Source: Zobellella maritima
Lineage (GTDB): Bacteria > Pseudomonadota > Gammaproteobacteria > Enterobacterales > Aeromonadaceae
Length of the DNA: 64,000 nt
Assembly (NCBI RefSeq): GCF_003075035.1
Contig: NZ_QCZE01000001.1
Coordinates: 310,001 to 374,000 of the forward strand
Reading direction: 5' to 3'
Shown here in pieces: positions 16,384 through 25,556 of this stretch (the stretch's first letter is position 1; each line of letters starts with the position of its first letter). Under the pieces are notes generated by a model, which worked only from the letters and a program-made list of their open reading frames with translations, was not told where the DNA came from and searched no databases. Position numbers and translations under genes: made by a program.

Positions 16384-18165
16384 ATGAGCGAATTATTTTC
16401 CCTGGCGCGCTGGATGCCTGGGCTTGCGGTATTGCTTCATTATCAGCGCTCCTGGCTGGTGCCGGATCTGCGGGCCGGCCTGTCGGTGGCGGCGGTGGCC
16501 TTGCCGGTTGCTATCGCCTATGCGGAACTGGCGGGGGTGGGGGCCATCGTCGGTCTTTATTCCTGTATTTTACCCATGGTCGCCTATGCCTTGTTCGGCA
16601 CCTCCCGGCAATTGATCGTGGGACCGGATGCGGCCACCTGTGCCGTGATTGCCGCCGTGGTTACGCCGCTGGCGGCCGGTGATGCAAGCCGCCATTGGCA
16701 GCTGGTGATGACCATGACGGCGATGACCGGAATCTGGTGTCTTATCGCCAGCCGTTTCAAACTGGGGGTGCTGGCGGACTTCCTGTCCCGGCCCATCCTG
16801 ATGGGGCTGCTCAACGGGGTCGCCATTACCATCATAGTGGGCCAGCTTTCCAAGGTATTGGGGTTTACCTTCGATCAGCGTCATTTGATCGAGCGGATTG
16901 CCGAGAGCCTGGGCTATTTTTCCCGCATCCATCTGCCCACCCTGGGGATCAGCCTGCTTACCCTGGTGTTGATGTTGCTCTGCAAGCGGTTTCGACCCCA
17001 ATGGCCGGGTAGCATGCTGGCGCTGGCCGTCAGCGGCGGCCTGGTATGGGCGCTGGATCTCGGCTCGCTGGGCATTGCCACCGTGGGCACAGTGGGCTCG
17101 GCGGCCCTGCTGCAAATACCCGAGTTCCCGCCCGGGCTGATGCGGGAACTGGTGTTGCCGGCATTGAACCTGGCGATGGTGAGCTTTGTTTCCATGATGC
17201 TGACCGCCCGTAGTTTCGCCGCCAGGAATGGCTATGAAATCGATGCGGACAAGGAATTCCGGGCCCTGGGCTTTGCCAACCTGGCCTCGGCGGTGTCCCA
17301 GGGATTTGCCATCAGCGGTGCCGATTCGCGCACCGCGGTCAACGATGCCAACGGCGGCAAAAGCCAGCTGGTATCCATTATTGCCGCCGCCGCCATCGCC
17401 CTGGTCACCTTCTATCTGACGGCGCCGCTGCAATATATCCCCACCGCGGCCCTGGGGGTGGTGCTGATCATGGCATCGGTGTCACTGATCGACGTCAAGG
17501 GGCAGTGGGCCCTGCGTTATTCCGACAGCTCGGCGTTCTGGCTGGCGGGCATCACCTTTATCAGCGTGCTTTCCATGGGGGTGATCCCGGGCATTACCCT
17601 GGCGGTGTTGCTCGGCCTGTTTCAGTTTCTGCGCAATGTCATGCGTCCCACCGAACAGCTGCTCGGCATGAACGAAGCCGGGGTCGTGCATACCATGGGC
17701 CGCAGCGAGAAGGTCAAAGCCATTCCCGGGGTCTTGATTTATCGTTTCAACTCGCCGCTGACCTATTTTAATGCCTCCTACTTCAAGCGCCGGGTGCTGC
17801 ATCTGCTGGCGCAGGAAGCGGTGACGCCCAAGTGTCTGGTGATCGATGCGGTAGCCTGCTTTACCCATCAGGATATCAGCGTGATGAGCATGGTGGCCGA
17901 GCTGCACAAGGAGCTGAAACGTCGGGGAGTTCAGATGGTGATGGCGGGAAGGAGGACCCAAATGACTCATTGGTTCAAACAGGCCGGGATCCGGGTGGGG
18001 GAAGAAGGTATCCATATCTATCCCGATACCTACCAGGCCTTGCTCGAGACCCGACATTACCGGGAGGCCGAGGCACCGGCGTCGGTCGCACCGGAGACGG
18101 CCCCCCCGGAACAGGAGGTCGGCAAAATCGTGCCTCTAACGAGTGCCGGCGGCCATGGCCGGTGA
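16384..18165 (+). CDS. SulP-family anion permease with STAS domain
   Basis: A 593-residue inner-membrane protein with the SulP core (DLRAGLSVAAVALPVAIAYAEL; YALFGTSRQLIVGPDAATCA; SGADSRTAVNDANGGKSQL), about 12-14 membrane segments, and a cytoplasmic STAS domain around residues 430-555. SulP proteins carry sulfate, bicarbonate or other anions; the substrate is not shown. It has a 286-base leader without another gene. A small methyltransferase-like membrane protein follows. Confidence 0.92.
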   Translation: MSELFSLARWMPGLAVLLHYQRSWLVPDLRAGLSVAAVALPVAIAYAELAGVGAIVGLYSCILPMVAYALFGTSRQLIVGPDAATCAVIAAVVTPLAAGDASRHWQLVMTMTAMTGIWCLIASRFKLGVLADFLSRPILMGLLNGVAITIIVGQLSKVLGFTFDQRHLIERIAESLGYFSRIHLPTLGISLLTLVLMLLCKRFRPQWPGSMLALAVSGGLVWALDLGSLGIATVGTVGSAALLQIPEFPPGLMRELVLPALNLAMVSFVSMMLTARSFAARNGYEIDADKEFRALGFANLASAVSQGFAISGADSRTAVNDANGGKSQLVSIIAAAAIALVTFYLTAPLQYIPTAALGVVLIMASVSLIDVKGQWALRYSDSSAFWLAGITFISVLSMGVIPGITLAVLLGLFQFLRNVMRPTEQLLGMNEAGVVHTMGRSEKVKAIPGVLIYRFNSPLTYFNASYFKRRVLHLLAQEAVTPKCLVIDAVACFTHQDISVMSMVAELHKELKRRGVQMVMAGRRTQMTHWFKQAGIRVGEEGIHIYPDTYQALLETRHYREAEAPASVAPETAPPEQEVGKIVPLTSAGGHGR

Positions 18166-18230
18166 GCGTTCCCTGTGCCGGTGTAGCAGCATTAGCAGCG
18201 ATTAATTAACTGTCGTAGAGGAAGGTCACC

Positions 18231-18710
18231 ATGAGCACCGATAAGCCCGGCGTATCCCTGGCCCTGTTGATACCGCCTCCCTTGGTGGTGGCCTTGTTCG
18301 GGATAATGATGTGGGTATGCGCCCAAGAGTTTGGTATTGGTCGTTTTGTGCTGATATGGCCGGATCTGGTGATCGGTTTGCTGCTGGGTGGCGGCCTGTT
18401 GCTGATCGGCAGTGCCGCCGGCGCCCTGCTCAGGGCCAGGACCACGGTCAATCCGCTGCGGCCCGGCAATGCTTCCCGGTTGGTAGTGACCGGCGTGTTT
18501 CGTTGGTCACGCAATCCGATTTATCTGGGGGATTTGCTGCTGTTGCTGGCCTGGTTCATGTGGCTTGGGCAGCTGGCCAACCTGCTGCTGCTTGCCGGTT
18601 ATGTCGGCTATATGAACCGTTTTCAGATTATGCCCGAAGAGCGTATCCTGGCGCAGCGTTTCGGGGACGCCTACCTCAATTACTGTGCCAGGGTCAGGCG
18701 CTGGATATGA
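18231..18710 (+). CDS. Isoprenylcysteine carboxyl methyltransferase-family membrane protein
   Basis: A 159-residue protein with four to five membrane segments and the ICMT/PEMT signature RxxxNPIYLGDLL followed by the MPEERIL...FGDAYLNYCARVRRWI C-terminus. Bacterial members are presumed methyltransferases with unknown substrates. It begins 65 bases after the SulP gene and could share its transcript. Confidence 0.85.
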   Translation: MSTDKPGVSLALLIPPPLVVALFGIMMWVCAQEFGIGRFVLIWPDLVIGLLLGGGLLLIGSAAGALLRARTTVNPLRPGNASRLVVTGVFRWSRNPIYLGDLLLLLAWFMWLGQLANLLLLAGYVGYMNRFQIMPEERILAQRFGDAYLNYCARVRRWI

Positions 18711-18736
18711 AGGCGGAACCTGCTCCATCACAGCCT

Positions 18737-18772
18737 GAGGGGGAAGACCAATTGGAATTGGCCTTCCCCCTC
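18737..18772. terminator. Strong stem-loop between convergent genes
   Basis: A 17-bp inverted repeat with one mismatch (GAGGGGGAAGACCAATT / AATTGGCCTTCCCCCTC) around a GG loop. It separates the methyltransferase-like gene from the convergent homocysteine methyltransferase gene; there is no long T-run. Confidence 0.6.
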
Positions 18773-18867
18773 ACTCTGGCGTCGCCCGGCAGGCCATGGG
18801 CATGTTACTCACCGAGCAGGCGAGAATTAACAAGGTGAAGGCCGGTGCGAACCAGAACAGGCGGTGA

Positions 18868-19791
18868 TTAAGGTTCGATACGGATATCTTCTTTGAGGGC
18901 GGCCAGCTCCTGGATATGAGAGGGAGTAACGCCGCAGCAGCCGCCAATGATGCTGGCGCCGGCCTTCATCCATAATCGGGCGAAATCGCGGTAAGCCTCT
19001 GGGGTCAGATCTTCCCTGAGTGTGCAGAGCCCGTCATTGGCTTGGTGCGCGTCACCGATGGGGAGGAAGCTGTTGGCATAAACTCCCAGCCGGATGTCTT
19101 GCTCCAGGCCTAAGCCAGCCAAGGCCTTCCTGGCTGTGGTAATGGCTGCTTCCATCACTTCGGCACAGCTGCAGTTGAACAGGATGGCGGACAGCCGGGT
19201 CTTATCCAGCCAGCCGACGGCTTCAAACACGGTTTCTCCGGAGCGCAACCGGGGCTCTCCATCAACCTCATCCTGAATGGTAAAGGCCAACCACAGTGCT
19301 TTATTGGTCGGCAAGACACTGTGTGCAATCAGCTCGGCTTCGGCAATGGATGACACCGTTTCGGCCAGCCAAAAATCCACGTACGGTTGCTGGTGCTGTA
19401 TCAAAAGATCGATAATCGGCCGGGCACTGTCTGCCGAAAACAGGTCGGGTCGATAAGATCCCAGTGCCGGAGGAAGGCAGCCGGCCACGGCGACACCTGG
19501 ATACCCGTTTGCACTTTTACGGGCCAGGCCGGCGGCCTGTTCGATCAGGCGACTGCCGGCTTGCTTGAAGCGCTTCTCTCCGATATGAAAAGGCACCAGC
19601 GCATAGGTGTTGGTGGTGATGACCTCGGCACCTGCTGCCAGAAAATGTTCATGGGCCTGTGAGACAAACTGCGGGGCTTCAATCAAGGCTTGAGCAGACC
19701 ATTCAGGCTGCCTGAAAGGCGCGCCGATACGCTGGAGCTCGCGGCCCATGCCGCCATCCATAATGATCGGATAGGTGGATATTGTTTTCAT
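18868..19791 (-). CDS. Homocysteine S-methyltransferase family protein (MmuM-like)
   Basis: A 307-residue protein with the family zinc-ligand cysteines: NCS in LFNCSCAEVMEA near residue 205 and GGCCG near residue 288. The N-terminal IMDGGMGRELQRIG and the ITTNTYA strand are also typical. Members move a methyl group from S-methylmethionine or betaine to homocysteine, forming methionine. The gene is monocistronic. A BCCT transporter, which could import a methylated donor such as betaine, is divergent from it; the link is inference. Confidence 0.87.
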   Translation of the reverse strand: MKTISTYPIIMDGGMGRELQRIGAPFRQPEWSAQALIEAPQFVSQAHEHFLAAGAEVITTNTYALVPFHIGEKRFKQAGSRLIEQAAGLARKSANGYPGVAVAGCLPPALGSYRPDLFSADSARPIIDLLIQHQQPYVDFWLAETVSSIAEAELIAHSVLPTNKALWLAFTIQDEVDGEPRLRSGETVFEAVGWLDKTRLSAILFNCSCAEVMEAAITTARKALAGLGLEQDIRLGVYANSFLPIGDAHQANDGLCTLREDLTPEAYRDFARLWMKAGASIIGGCCGVTPSHIQELAALKEDIRIEP

Positions 19792-20056
19792 TTAATACTA
19801 TGTTTTTATTGAAAAATTTCGATGATCATAGGGTTGTTTCCGAGGCGGGGCAAGGCCGGGAACAGGACATGGGGGGGCGACGGCCGGAATGGGAATATTT
19901 TTTTCTGGGTAAAATAGGGATATTTTTATCAGGATTGGCATTTGATGATAATTAATTGTTCATATCCGTTATCTTTATCTGCACGGCCGGGTTATTTCGC
20001 TTTTTAGTGCTGAATGTGTAGAATTGGCGCGTTCATGCATTGAACAAAGTGACGTA

Positions 20057-21676
20057 ATGAAACCTCCTGAATCCTGCTTATCCGAACAACGCCTCGTTAC
20101 CAGCCTCAGCGGCGGCTTCCTGCTCCTCTTCGTGTTACTCGCCTTTTTCGACCTCAATCAGATGACCGACTGGATCAACACCGGCTTCGCCTGGGCGGCG
20201 GATGTGTTTGGCCCCTTGTGGCAGGTCTGGATGCTGGCCAATCTGGTGGTGGCGCTGGTATTGGGCTTGTCCCGCTATGGAGATATCCGCCTTGGGGGCA
20301 AGGGACGGCCCGAGAGCTCGACCTTTCGCTGGCTGGCGGTGATCATGTGCACCCTGCTGGCTGGCGGCGGTGTGTTCTGGTCGGCGGCCGAGCCCATGTA
20401 CCACTATATGACCACACCGCCGATGTTTGTCGATTCCGGGGTGTCAGCAATATCGGCGGCGCTGGCCCAGAGCTTCCTGCACTGGGGGTTTCTGGCCTGG
20501 GCTTCGCTGGGGACCTTGTCGGCAGTGGTGGTGGTCTATGCCCATTATCACAAGGGGCTGGCGATGCGGCCGCGCACCCTGCTCTACCCGATGGTGGGCG
20601 AACGCATCGAGCATCACTGGCTGGGCACCCTGGCCGATGTGGTGTCGATTATCGCGGTGGCGGCCGGCACCATAGGCCCCATCGGTTTCCTCGCCACTCA
20701 GCTGGGGTTCAGCTTTGAGGCGCTGCTGGGCTGGGATAACGGCTACGGGTTGCAGTTGGCGGTACTGGGCGGCCTGGTTCTGCTCTATACGTTGTCGGCG
20801 TCGACCGGGATAGAGCGTGGCATTCAATGGCTGTCGAGCGCCAATGTGGTATTGGCGGTGCTGCTGCTGGCCGCCATCTTGCTGGCGGGGCCCGGCAACT
20901 TTATTATCGATGCCTTTCTCAATGGCATGGGCGTCTATCTGCAAGATTTCATGCCGATGGCGCTGAACCGGCAGGATGACGCCTGGTCGGGCTGGTGGAC
21001 GGTATTTTTCTGGGGCTGGTTTATCGGTTACGGCCCCATGATGGCGTTGTTTATCGCCAGGATTTCCCGTGGTCGTACCCTGCGCGAACTGGTGTTGGCG
21101 GTGGCGATCATGGCACCGCTGGTCACCAACTTCTGGTTTGCCGGCCTGGGTGGCGCCGGCATTTTCTACGAGCAGGCTGTACCCGGTAGCGTGTCCCAGC
21201 CGCTACAGGATGGCGGTCTGCCGGCGGCGCTGTTGGCCGTTACCCAGCAACTGCCGTTGGCCGAGCTGATGGTGCCGGCATTTCTGGTGCTGACGGTGAC
21301 CTTCGTCGCCACCACCGGTGATTCCATGGCCTATTCCATTGCCATGGCCATCAGCGGTGATCATACTCCACGTACCCGGGATCGTATTTTCTGGGCGCTG
21401 ACCATGGGTCTGGTGGCCGCGGTGTTGCTAAAGATGGGGGAGGGCGGCATCAATGCCCTGCAGTCCTTTATCGTGCTTACCGCCGTGCCCGTATCGCTGT
21501 TGCTGTTGCCGGTGCTCTGGACCGGACCCAGGGTGGCCCATGCCATGGCTTATGAGCAGGGCATCGTTACCCAACAGGTACGCAGCGATGAACTGGCCAG
21601 CCAGAAACAGGGCGTGCCCCGGCCTGATGGTGGCAAGAGGAGGGAGTCCGGAAAGGCGGATCACCTTTCCGGTTGA
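20057..21676 (+). CDS. BCCT-family transporter
   Basis: A 539-residue inner-membrane transporter with about 12 segments and the family signatures FWSAAEPMYHY and WTVFFWGWFIGYGPMMALFIARISRGRTLREL. BCCT proteins import betaine, choline, carnitine or DMSP with Na+ or H+. The membrane signature has G-Y-G-P where betaine/choline carriers usually have W-S-P, so the substrate could differ. The start at 20057 is favoured over the upstream TTG at 20024. The C-terminal tail after the last segment is short. Confidence 0.9.
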   Translation: MKPPESCLSEQRLVTSLSGGFLLLFVLLAFFDLNQMTDWINTGFAWAADVFGPLWQVWMLANLVVALVLGLSRYGDIRLGGKGRPESSTFRWLAVIMCTLLAGGGVFWSAAEPMYHYMTTPPMFVDSGVSAISAALAQSFLHWGFLAWASLGTLSAVVVVYAHYHKGLAMRPRTLLYPMVGERIEHHWLGTLADVVSIIAVAAGTIGPIGFLATQLGFSFEALLGWDNGYGLQLAVLGGLVLLYTLSASTGIERGIQWLSSANVVLAVLLLAAILLAGPGNFIIDAFLNGMGVYLQDFMPMALNRQDDAWSGWWTVFFWGWFIGYGPMMALFIARISRGRTLRELVLAVAIMAPLVTNFWFAGLGGAGIFYEQAVPGSVSQPLQDGGLPAALLAVTQQLPLAELMVPAFLVLTVTFVATTGDSMAYSIAMAISGDHTPRTRDRIFWALTMGLVAAVLLKMGEGGINALQSFIVLTAVPVSLLLLPVLWTGPRVAHAMAYEQGIVTQQVRSDELASQKQGVPRPDGGKRRESGKADHLSG

Positions 21677-21734
21677 TCGTCCGGCTCTAACGCTATCCTG
21701 TATCGCTGACTGACAGTCCCCAGGAATTTCCCTG

Positions 21735-22094
21735 GTGTTATCAGTGCATGATATAGCGCAGCACAGCATTGTGCATATGGACGCTTGTTTCCTGGAGGAG
21801 CGCATCGAAATCGAGTCTGCGGCGGTGGATTCGGAGCTGGCCACGGTCGAGGTTATCCTGCGCGAGCGCAGTTTGCCGAACCAGCCCAGGGAGTGGTCGA
21901 AACAGCTACATATCCGCTTGAATGTAGCGCTGCCGGATTTGCTAGCGGGTCATGATGAGGGGGAGGGAGCCGGCGGGGGCTCGGCTCCCAGGCCGGCTTG
22001 GCGGGGATCAGTTATTTCTGCGCCATACCACGGGAAACCAGTCTTCGCGCATGATATCACCCTGCCGCAGGCCGATACCGGTAAAGGGCGGTGA
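21735..22094 (+). CDS. Possible small protein of unknown function
   Basis: A 119-codon frame starting GTG (or ATG at 21777) fills most of the 331-base gap after the BCCT gene. Its first ~75 codons have GC-rich third positions and a protein-like composition (EERIEIESAAVDSELATVEV), but the last 29 codons overlap the 3' end of the PhyH gene on the other strand, and no family is recognised. It could be a real gene, or a decayed fragment that reads on by chance. Confidence 0.3.
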   Translation: MLSVHDIAQHSIVHMDACFLEERIEIESAAVDSELATVEVILRERSLPNQPREWSKQLHIRLNVALPDLLAGHDEGEGAGGGSAPRPAWRGSVISAPYHGKPVFAHDITLPQADTGKGR

Positions 22095-22823
22095 CGTTGC
22101 GCCGCCCCGTTCGGCGAAGCGTACATCGTCGCCCATAAAACGGGTGGAAAAGGCCCGCCGACGACGCCGGGTCGGATTGCCCGGCGCCCCGTGCACGGTT
22201 TTGAAGTTGAAGATCAGCGCGTCGCCCAGCTCCAGCTCGGGAGTCAGGATGTCGAACTCACCACCATCGATGTCGGGCATTTCCATAAACTGGCTGTCGT
22301 CATTATACCAGGATTCATTGGTAGACCAGCGACTGGGACGGATCAGACTGGGCCACTTGTGGGAGCCCAGTACCACCTGGAGCGTGTTATCCCTGGTGAC
22401 CGGATCCAGCGGTATCCAGTAGCTCGCCGTTTTCTCGCCGTTGACGCAGTAGTAGGGCATATCCTGATGCCAGGGAGTGGGCTTTGAGGTGCCGGGCTCC
22501 TTCACCAGAATATGTTCGTGGAACACCTGGATATAGTCGGAGCCGGTGATGTCTCCGGCAATGGCAGCTCCCGGCGACTCTTCTATCCAGCGTTTGAATT
22601 CGGGGATGCGCTGCCAGTTGCAATAATCCTCGAAGAAACGGCCGCCGGCGCCGCTGGCGACGTTTTCCCGGCCGTGGGGCCCCGGGGCGCGCAATACCTG
22701 TTCAAACCCTTCCCGCAGGGGGGCAATCCAGTCTTTGAATACCCCCTTGATGACGATGGCGCCATCGCGCTCGTAGGCCTCTTTTTGCTCCTGGGTGAGC
22801 AGGGTCGGGCTGAGTGTCTGCAT
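22008..22823 (-). CDS. Phytanoyl-CoA dioxygenase (PhyH) family Fe(II)/2-oxoglutarate oxygenase
   Basis: A 271-residue oxygenase. Iron ligands are H119 and D121 (PWHQDMPYY) and H211 (KTVHGAPGN), followed by Arg residues (R219-R223) that would hold 2-oxoglutarate. Members hydroxylate substrates such as phytanoyl-CoA, ectoine or aminoethylphosphonate, giving succinate and CO2. It is divergent from a LysR regulator with a dyad between them, and a transporter and YdiJ lie beyond. The substrate is unknown. Confidence 0.88.
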   Translation of the reverse strand: MQTLSPTLLTQEQKEAYERDGAIVIKGVFKDWIAPLREGFEQVLRAPGPHGRENVASGAGGRFFEDYCNWQRIPEFKRWIEESPGAAIAGDITGSDYIQVFHEHILVKEPGTSKPTPWHQDMPYYCVNGEKTASYWIPLDPVTRDNTLQVVLGSHKWPSLIRPSRWSTNESWYNDDSQFMEMPDIDGGEFDILTPELELGDALIFNFKTVHGAPGNPTRRRRRAFSTRFMGDDVRFAERGGATSPPFTGIGLRQGDIMREDWFPVVWRRNN

Positions 22824-22894
22824 GTCGATAAGTCCTTCTTGTCCGGTGATGAACGACAGGGATGACTTTAACAGGCAAGTAACATAGGTTATAA

Positions 22895-22909
22895 ATACAC
22901 TTTTTGTAT
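22895..22909. promoter_or_regulatory. LysR-type binding box between PhyH and its regulator
   Basis: ATACA-CTTTT-TGTAT is a perfect 5-bp inverted repeat with the T-N11-A form used by LysR proteins, 16 bases before the LysR start codon and ~70 bases from the PhyH start. It probably serves autoregulation and activation of PhyH. Confidence 0.55.
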
Positions 22910-22924
22910 TCAGGATATAGATAA

Positions 22925-23833
22925 ATGGCTATACCATTTACCTTCCGCCAGCTCAGCTATTTCGTCACCGTTGCCCGGCACGGCAATATCAGCAAGGCGG
23001 CGGAGGCACTCTATGTTTCCCAGCCGTCTGTGTCGATCGCTATTCATCAGCTGGAAAACCTGCTGGGGCAGCCGCTGTTGTTGCGTCACCGGGGGCAGGG
23101 GGTGAGCCTGACGCCCAAAGGAGAAACCCTGCTGAAGGAAGCGCAGCTAATCCTGACCACCTCGACCAATCTGCTGGCTACCATGGAGGAGGACGAACAT
23201 CAGATAGAAGGACAGCTGGCTATCGCCTGTTTCAGGGATATAGCGCCCTATTATCTGCCCCGATTGATCAATGAATTCGGGCGCAGCTACCCCCGCATCA
23301 GGTTATTGATGCTGGAGCAGGATCTGGCCGGGGTCAGTGAGGCGTTGACCGAGGGGAAGGCCGAGCTGGCGCTCAGCTATGATCTGGGCCTGGAGCAGCA
23401 GATTGAGAGCCGGGTACTGGATGAGCTGAAACCCTATGTGCTGGTACCGGCCGGGCACAGGCTGGCGGCGGAAGAAAGGGTGTCCCTGGCAGACATCAGC
23501 GATGAGCCGCTGATCTTTCAGGATTTACCGCTAACCCGGGAGTATTTCATGTCGCTGTTCTGGCATCAGGATCTCAAACCCAATATCAGATACACCACGG
23601 CGTCGTTTGAGATGCAGAGGGGCCTGGTTGCCCATGGCCATGGCCTGGCCCTGTCCTGTACCCGGCCGGTGGGTGATCGCAGCTACGACGGTTTTCCCAT
23701 CGTCTGTCTGCCGCTGGTAGATGACTTTCCACCGCAAAGGGTCGTGCTGGCACGGTCACGGCGGTTTACCGCGTCCGTGCCGGCACGTCTGTTTATGGAC
23801 TTTGTCGGCCGAACCGTTACCGACCCGGACTAA
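22925..23833 (+). CDS. LysR-family transcriptional regulator
   Basis: A 302-residue regulator with N-terminal helix-turn-helix (FTFRQLSYFVTVARHGNISK, then QPSVSIAIHQLENLLG) and an effector domain. It is closer to the CynR/CysB-like branch than to GcvA. It is divergent from PhyH and its 3' end overlaps the convergent antiporter gene by 4 bases. Similar ATACA...TGTAT dyads precede both PhyH and the antiporter/ydiJ pair, so it may govern all of them. Confidence 0.9.
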   Translation: MAIPFTFRQLSYFVTVARHGNISKAAEALYVSQPSVSIAIHQLENLLGQPLLLRHRGQGVSLTPKGETLLKEAQLILTTSTNLLATMEEDEHQIEGQLAIACFRDIAPYYLPRLINEFGRSYPRIRLLMLEQDLAGVSEALTEGKAELALSYDLGLEQQIESRVLDELKPYVLVPAGHRLAAEERVSLADISDEPLIFQDLPLTREYFMSLFWHQDLKPNIRYTTASFEMQRGLVAHGHGLALSCTRPVGDRSYDGFPIVCLPLVDDFPPQRVVLARSRRFTASVPARLFMDFVGRTVTDPD

Positions 23834-25170
23834 AGCACCTGTGAGGCTATCCAGCCAAAGAGGATCAGGGGGATGTTGTAATGGATAAAGGTGGGAATCA
23901 CCGAATCCCGGATATGATCATGCTGACCATCCGCATTCAGGCCGGCGGTGGGTCCCAGGGTCGAGTCGGAGGCGGGTGAGCCCGCATCCCCCAGGGCGCC
24001 GGCGGTACCCACCAATGCCAGGGTCGCCAGGGGCGAGAAACCGAAGCTCAGGGCCAGCGGTACATAAATCGCCGCTATGATGGGCACGGTAGAAAAGGAA
24101 GAGCCTATACCCATGGTGATAAACAGGCCGACCAGCAGCATGATCAGGGCGGCCAGTGCCGGGCTGTTGCCGATCAGGGCGGTCGAACTGGTGACCAGTT
24201 CGGGAATGGCGCCGGACGCTTTCATCACGCTGGCAAAGCCGGATGCCGAAATCATGATAAAGCCGATTAGTGCCATCAGCCGCATGCCCTGGGTAAATAC
24301 ATCGTCCTGTTCCTTCCACTTGAACATGCCATTCATCGACAACAAGGCGAAGCCGAGCAGGCCGCCCAGCACCATGGAGCCGGTGGTCAGCTGCACTGTC
24401 AGGGCGCCGACAATGGCCACCAGGATGACGAAGAGTTGCAGCCGTGACAGGCCGGCTGCATTGTCGTCCCGGGATTGAACGGCAACATCCGAATGTCGGT
24501 ACTGGCGGGGAGTGCGATAGCTGTAAAATACCGCGACCAGCAGTCCCAGCACCATGCCCGCCGCGGGGATCAGCATGGCTTTCGGCGCCATGGCGGCGGT
24601 AACCGTCATGCCCAGCTCGGCTCCGGCCTCATTGACATTATTGGTGAGGATGTCATTGAGGAAAATGGTGCCGAAGCCGACCGGTGTGGTCATATACATG
24701 ATGGTGATGCTGAAGGTGATAACACAGGCGACGGCCCGGCGATCCAGCTGCATCATGCTCATCAGTCCCAGCAGGGGAGGGACCAGGATGGGAATAAAGG
24801 CGATATGGACCGGCACTATGGTACCCGAGGCTGCGCCCACCAGGATCAAGGCACCAAACAAGGTCCATTTGATACTGTTCAGGCGGCCGTTGCCGGCACC
24901 TCCGCCGATCATCTTCAGGGTATGCTGTGATACCAGCCCGGTAATGCCGGTGCGCGATAACGCCACGGCAAAGGCCCCCAGGGTGGCATAGGCCAGCGCA
25001 ACAGTGGCGCCGCCACCCAGGCCATTGTTGAAGGCGGCGATGATCTCCTCGACCGACATCCCCGCATACCAGCCGCCCACCAGTGCGGCCACTACCAGGG
25101 AGAACACCACGGATACCCGGGCCAGACATAAGCCGACCATTACCAGGATGGCCAACACGATTGCATTCAT
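23830..25170 (-). CDS. Na+/H+ antiporter family protein
   Basis: A 446-residue inner-membrane protein with 11-12 hydrophobic segments. It has the YuiF/NhaC-like pattern: ALVGGWYAGMSVEEIIAAFNNGLG near the start, repeated GTxVPVHIAFIPILVPPLL and SSFSTVPIIAAIYVPL stretches, and GALGDAGSPASDSTLGPTAG near the C-terminus. Such proteins are annotated as antiporters but some move organic anions such as malate/lactate or amino acids. It is divergent from ydiJ (386-base gap), so import or export of a hydroxyacid is conceivable. Confidence 0.82.
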   Translation of the reverse strand: MNAIVLAILVMVGLCLARVSVVFSLVVAALVGGWYAGMSVEEIIAAFNNGLGGGATVALAYATLGAFAVALSRTGITGLVSQHTLKMIGGGAGNGRLNSIKWTLFGALILVGAASGTIVPVHIAFIPILVPPLLGLMSMMQLDRRAVACVITFSITIMYMTTPVGFGTIFLNDILTNNVNEAGAELGMTVTAAMAPKAMLIPAAGMVLGLLVAVFYSYRTPRQYRHSDVAVQSRDDNAAGLSRLQLFVILVAIVGALTVQLTTGSMVLGGLLGFALLSMNGMFKWKEQDDVFTQGMRLMALIGFIMISASGFASVMKASGAIPELVTSSTALIGNSPALAALIMLLVGLFITMGIGSSFSTVPIIAAIYVPLALSFGFSPLATLALVGTAGALGDAGSPASDSTLGPTAGLNADGQHDHIRDSVIPTFIHYNIPLILFGWIASQVL

Positions 25171-25355
25171 TGATACGACTCCTTGTCATTTGATTCATGC
25201 ATTTTCAATACAATGTCCATAGCCTTGATATTTGCATCCGTTTTTAATGTGAAAAGCAGAATTTTAATCCATATAGATCGGGGAACAACGGGAGCTCACC
25301 GAGAAAACACCTGGTGAGTGAGTGGAAATTAACACTCTTCAAATATTGCGATTAA

Positions 25356-25368
25356 ATACATTCTGTAT
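25356..25368. promoter_or_regulatory. Dyad resembling the upstream LysR box
   Basis: ATACA-TTC-TGTAT repeats the arms of the box at 22895-22909, with a 3-base instead of 5-base centre. It is in the 386-base AT-rich gap between the antiporter and ydiJ. Nothing else coding is visible in this gap. Confidence 0.35.
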
Positions 25369-25556
25369 ATGAGCTATATAGCTAAAAAGCTATGAATGGG
25401 GCGAGTGGCACCGTTTTCGGTGCGTCCTGGAAGGCTGACAGTCCGGATGGCGCCGCGGCCGGTATCGGCGGGCTCAGCCCCTCGCCTAAGGACCCTGGGC
25501 GGGTGTATACTGGCCGCCTCTCGGATGCATTTTACAGGACACAGGGGACAGGTCGC

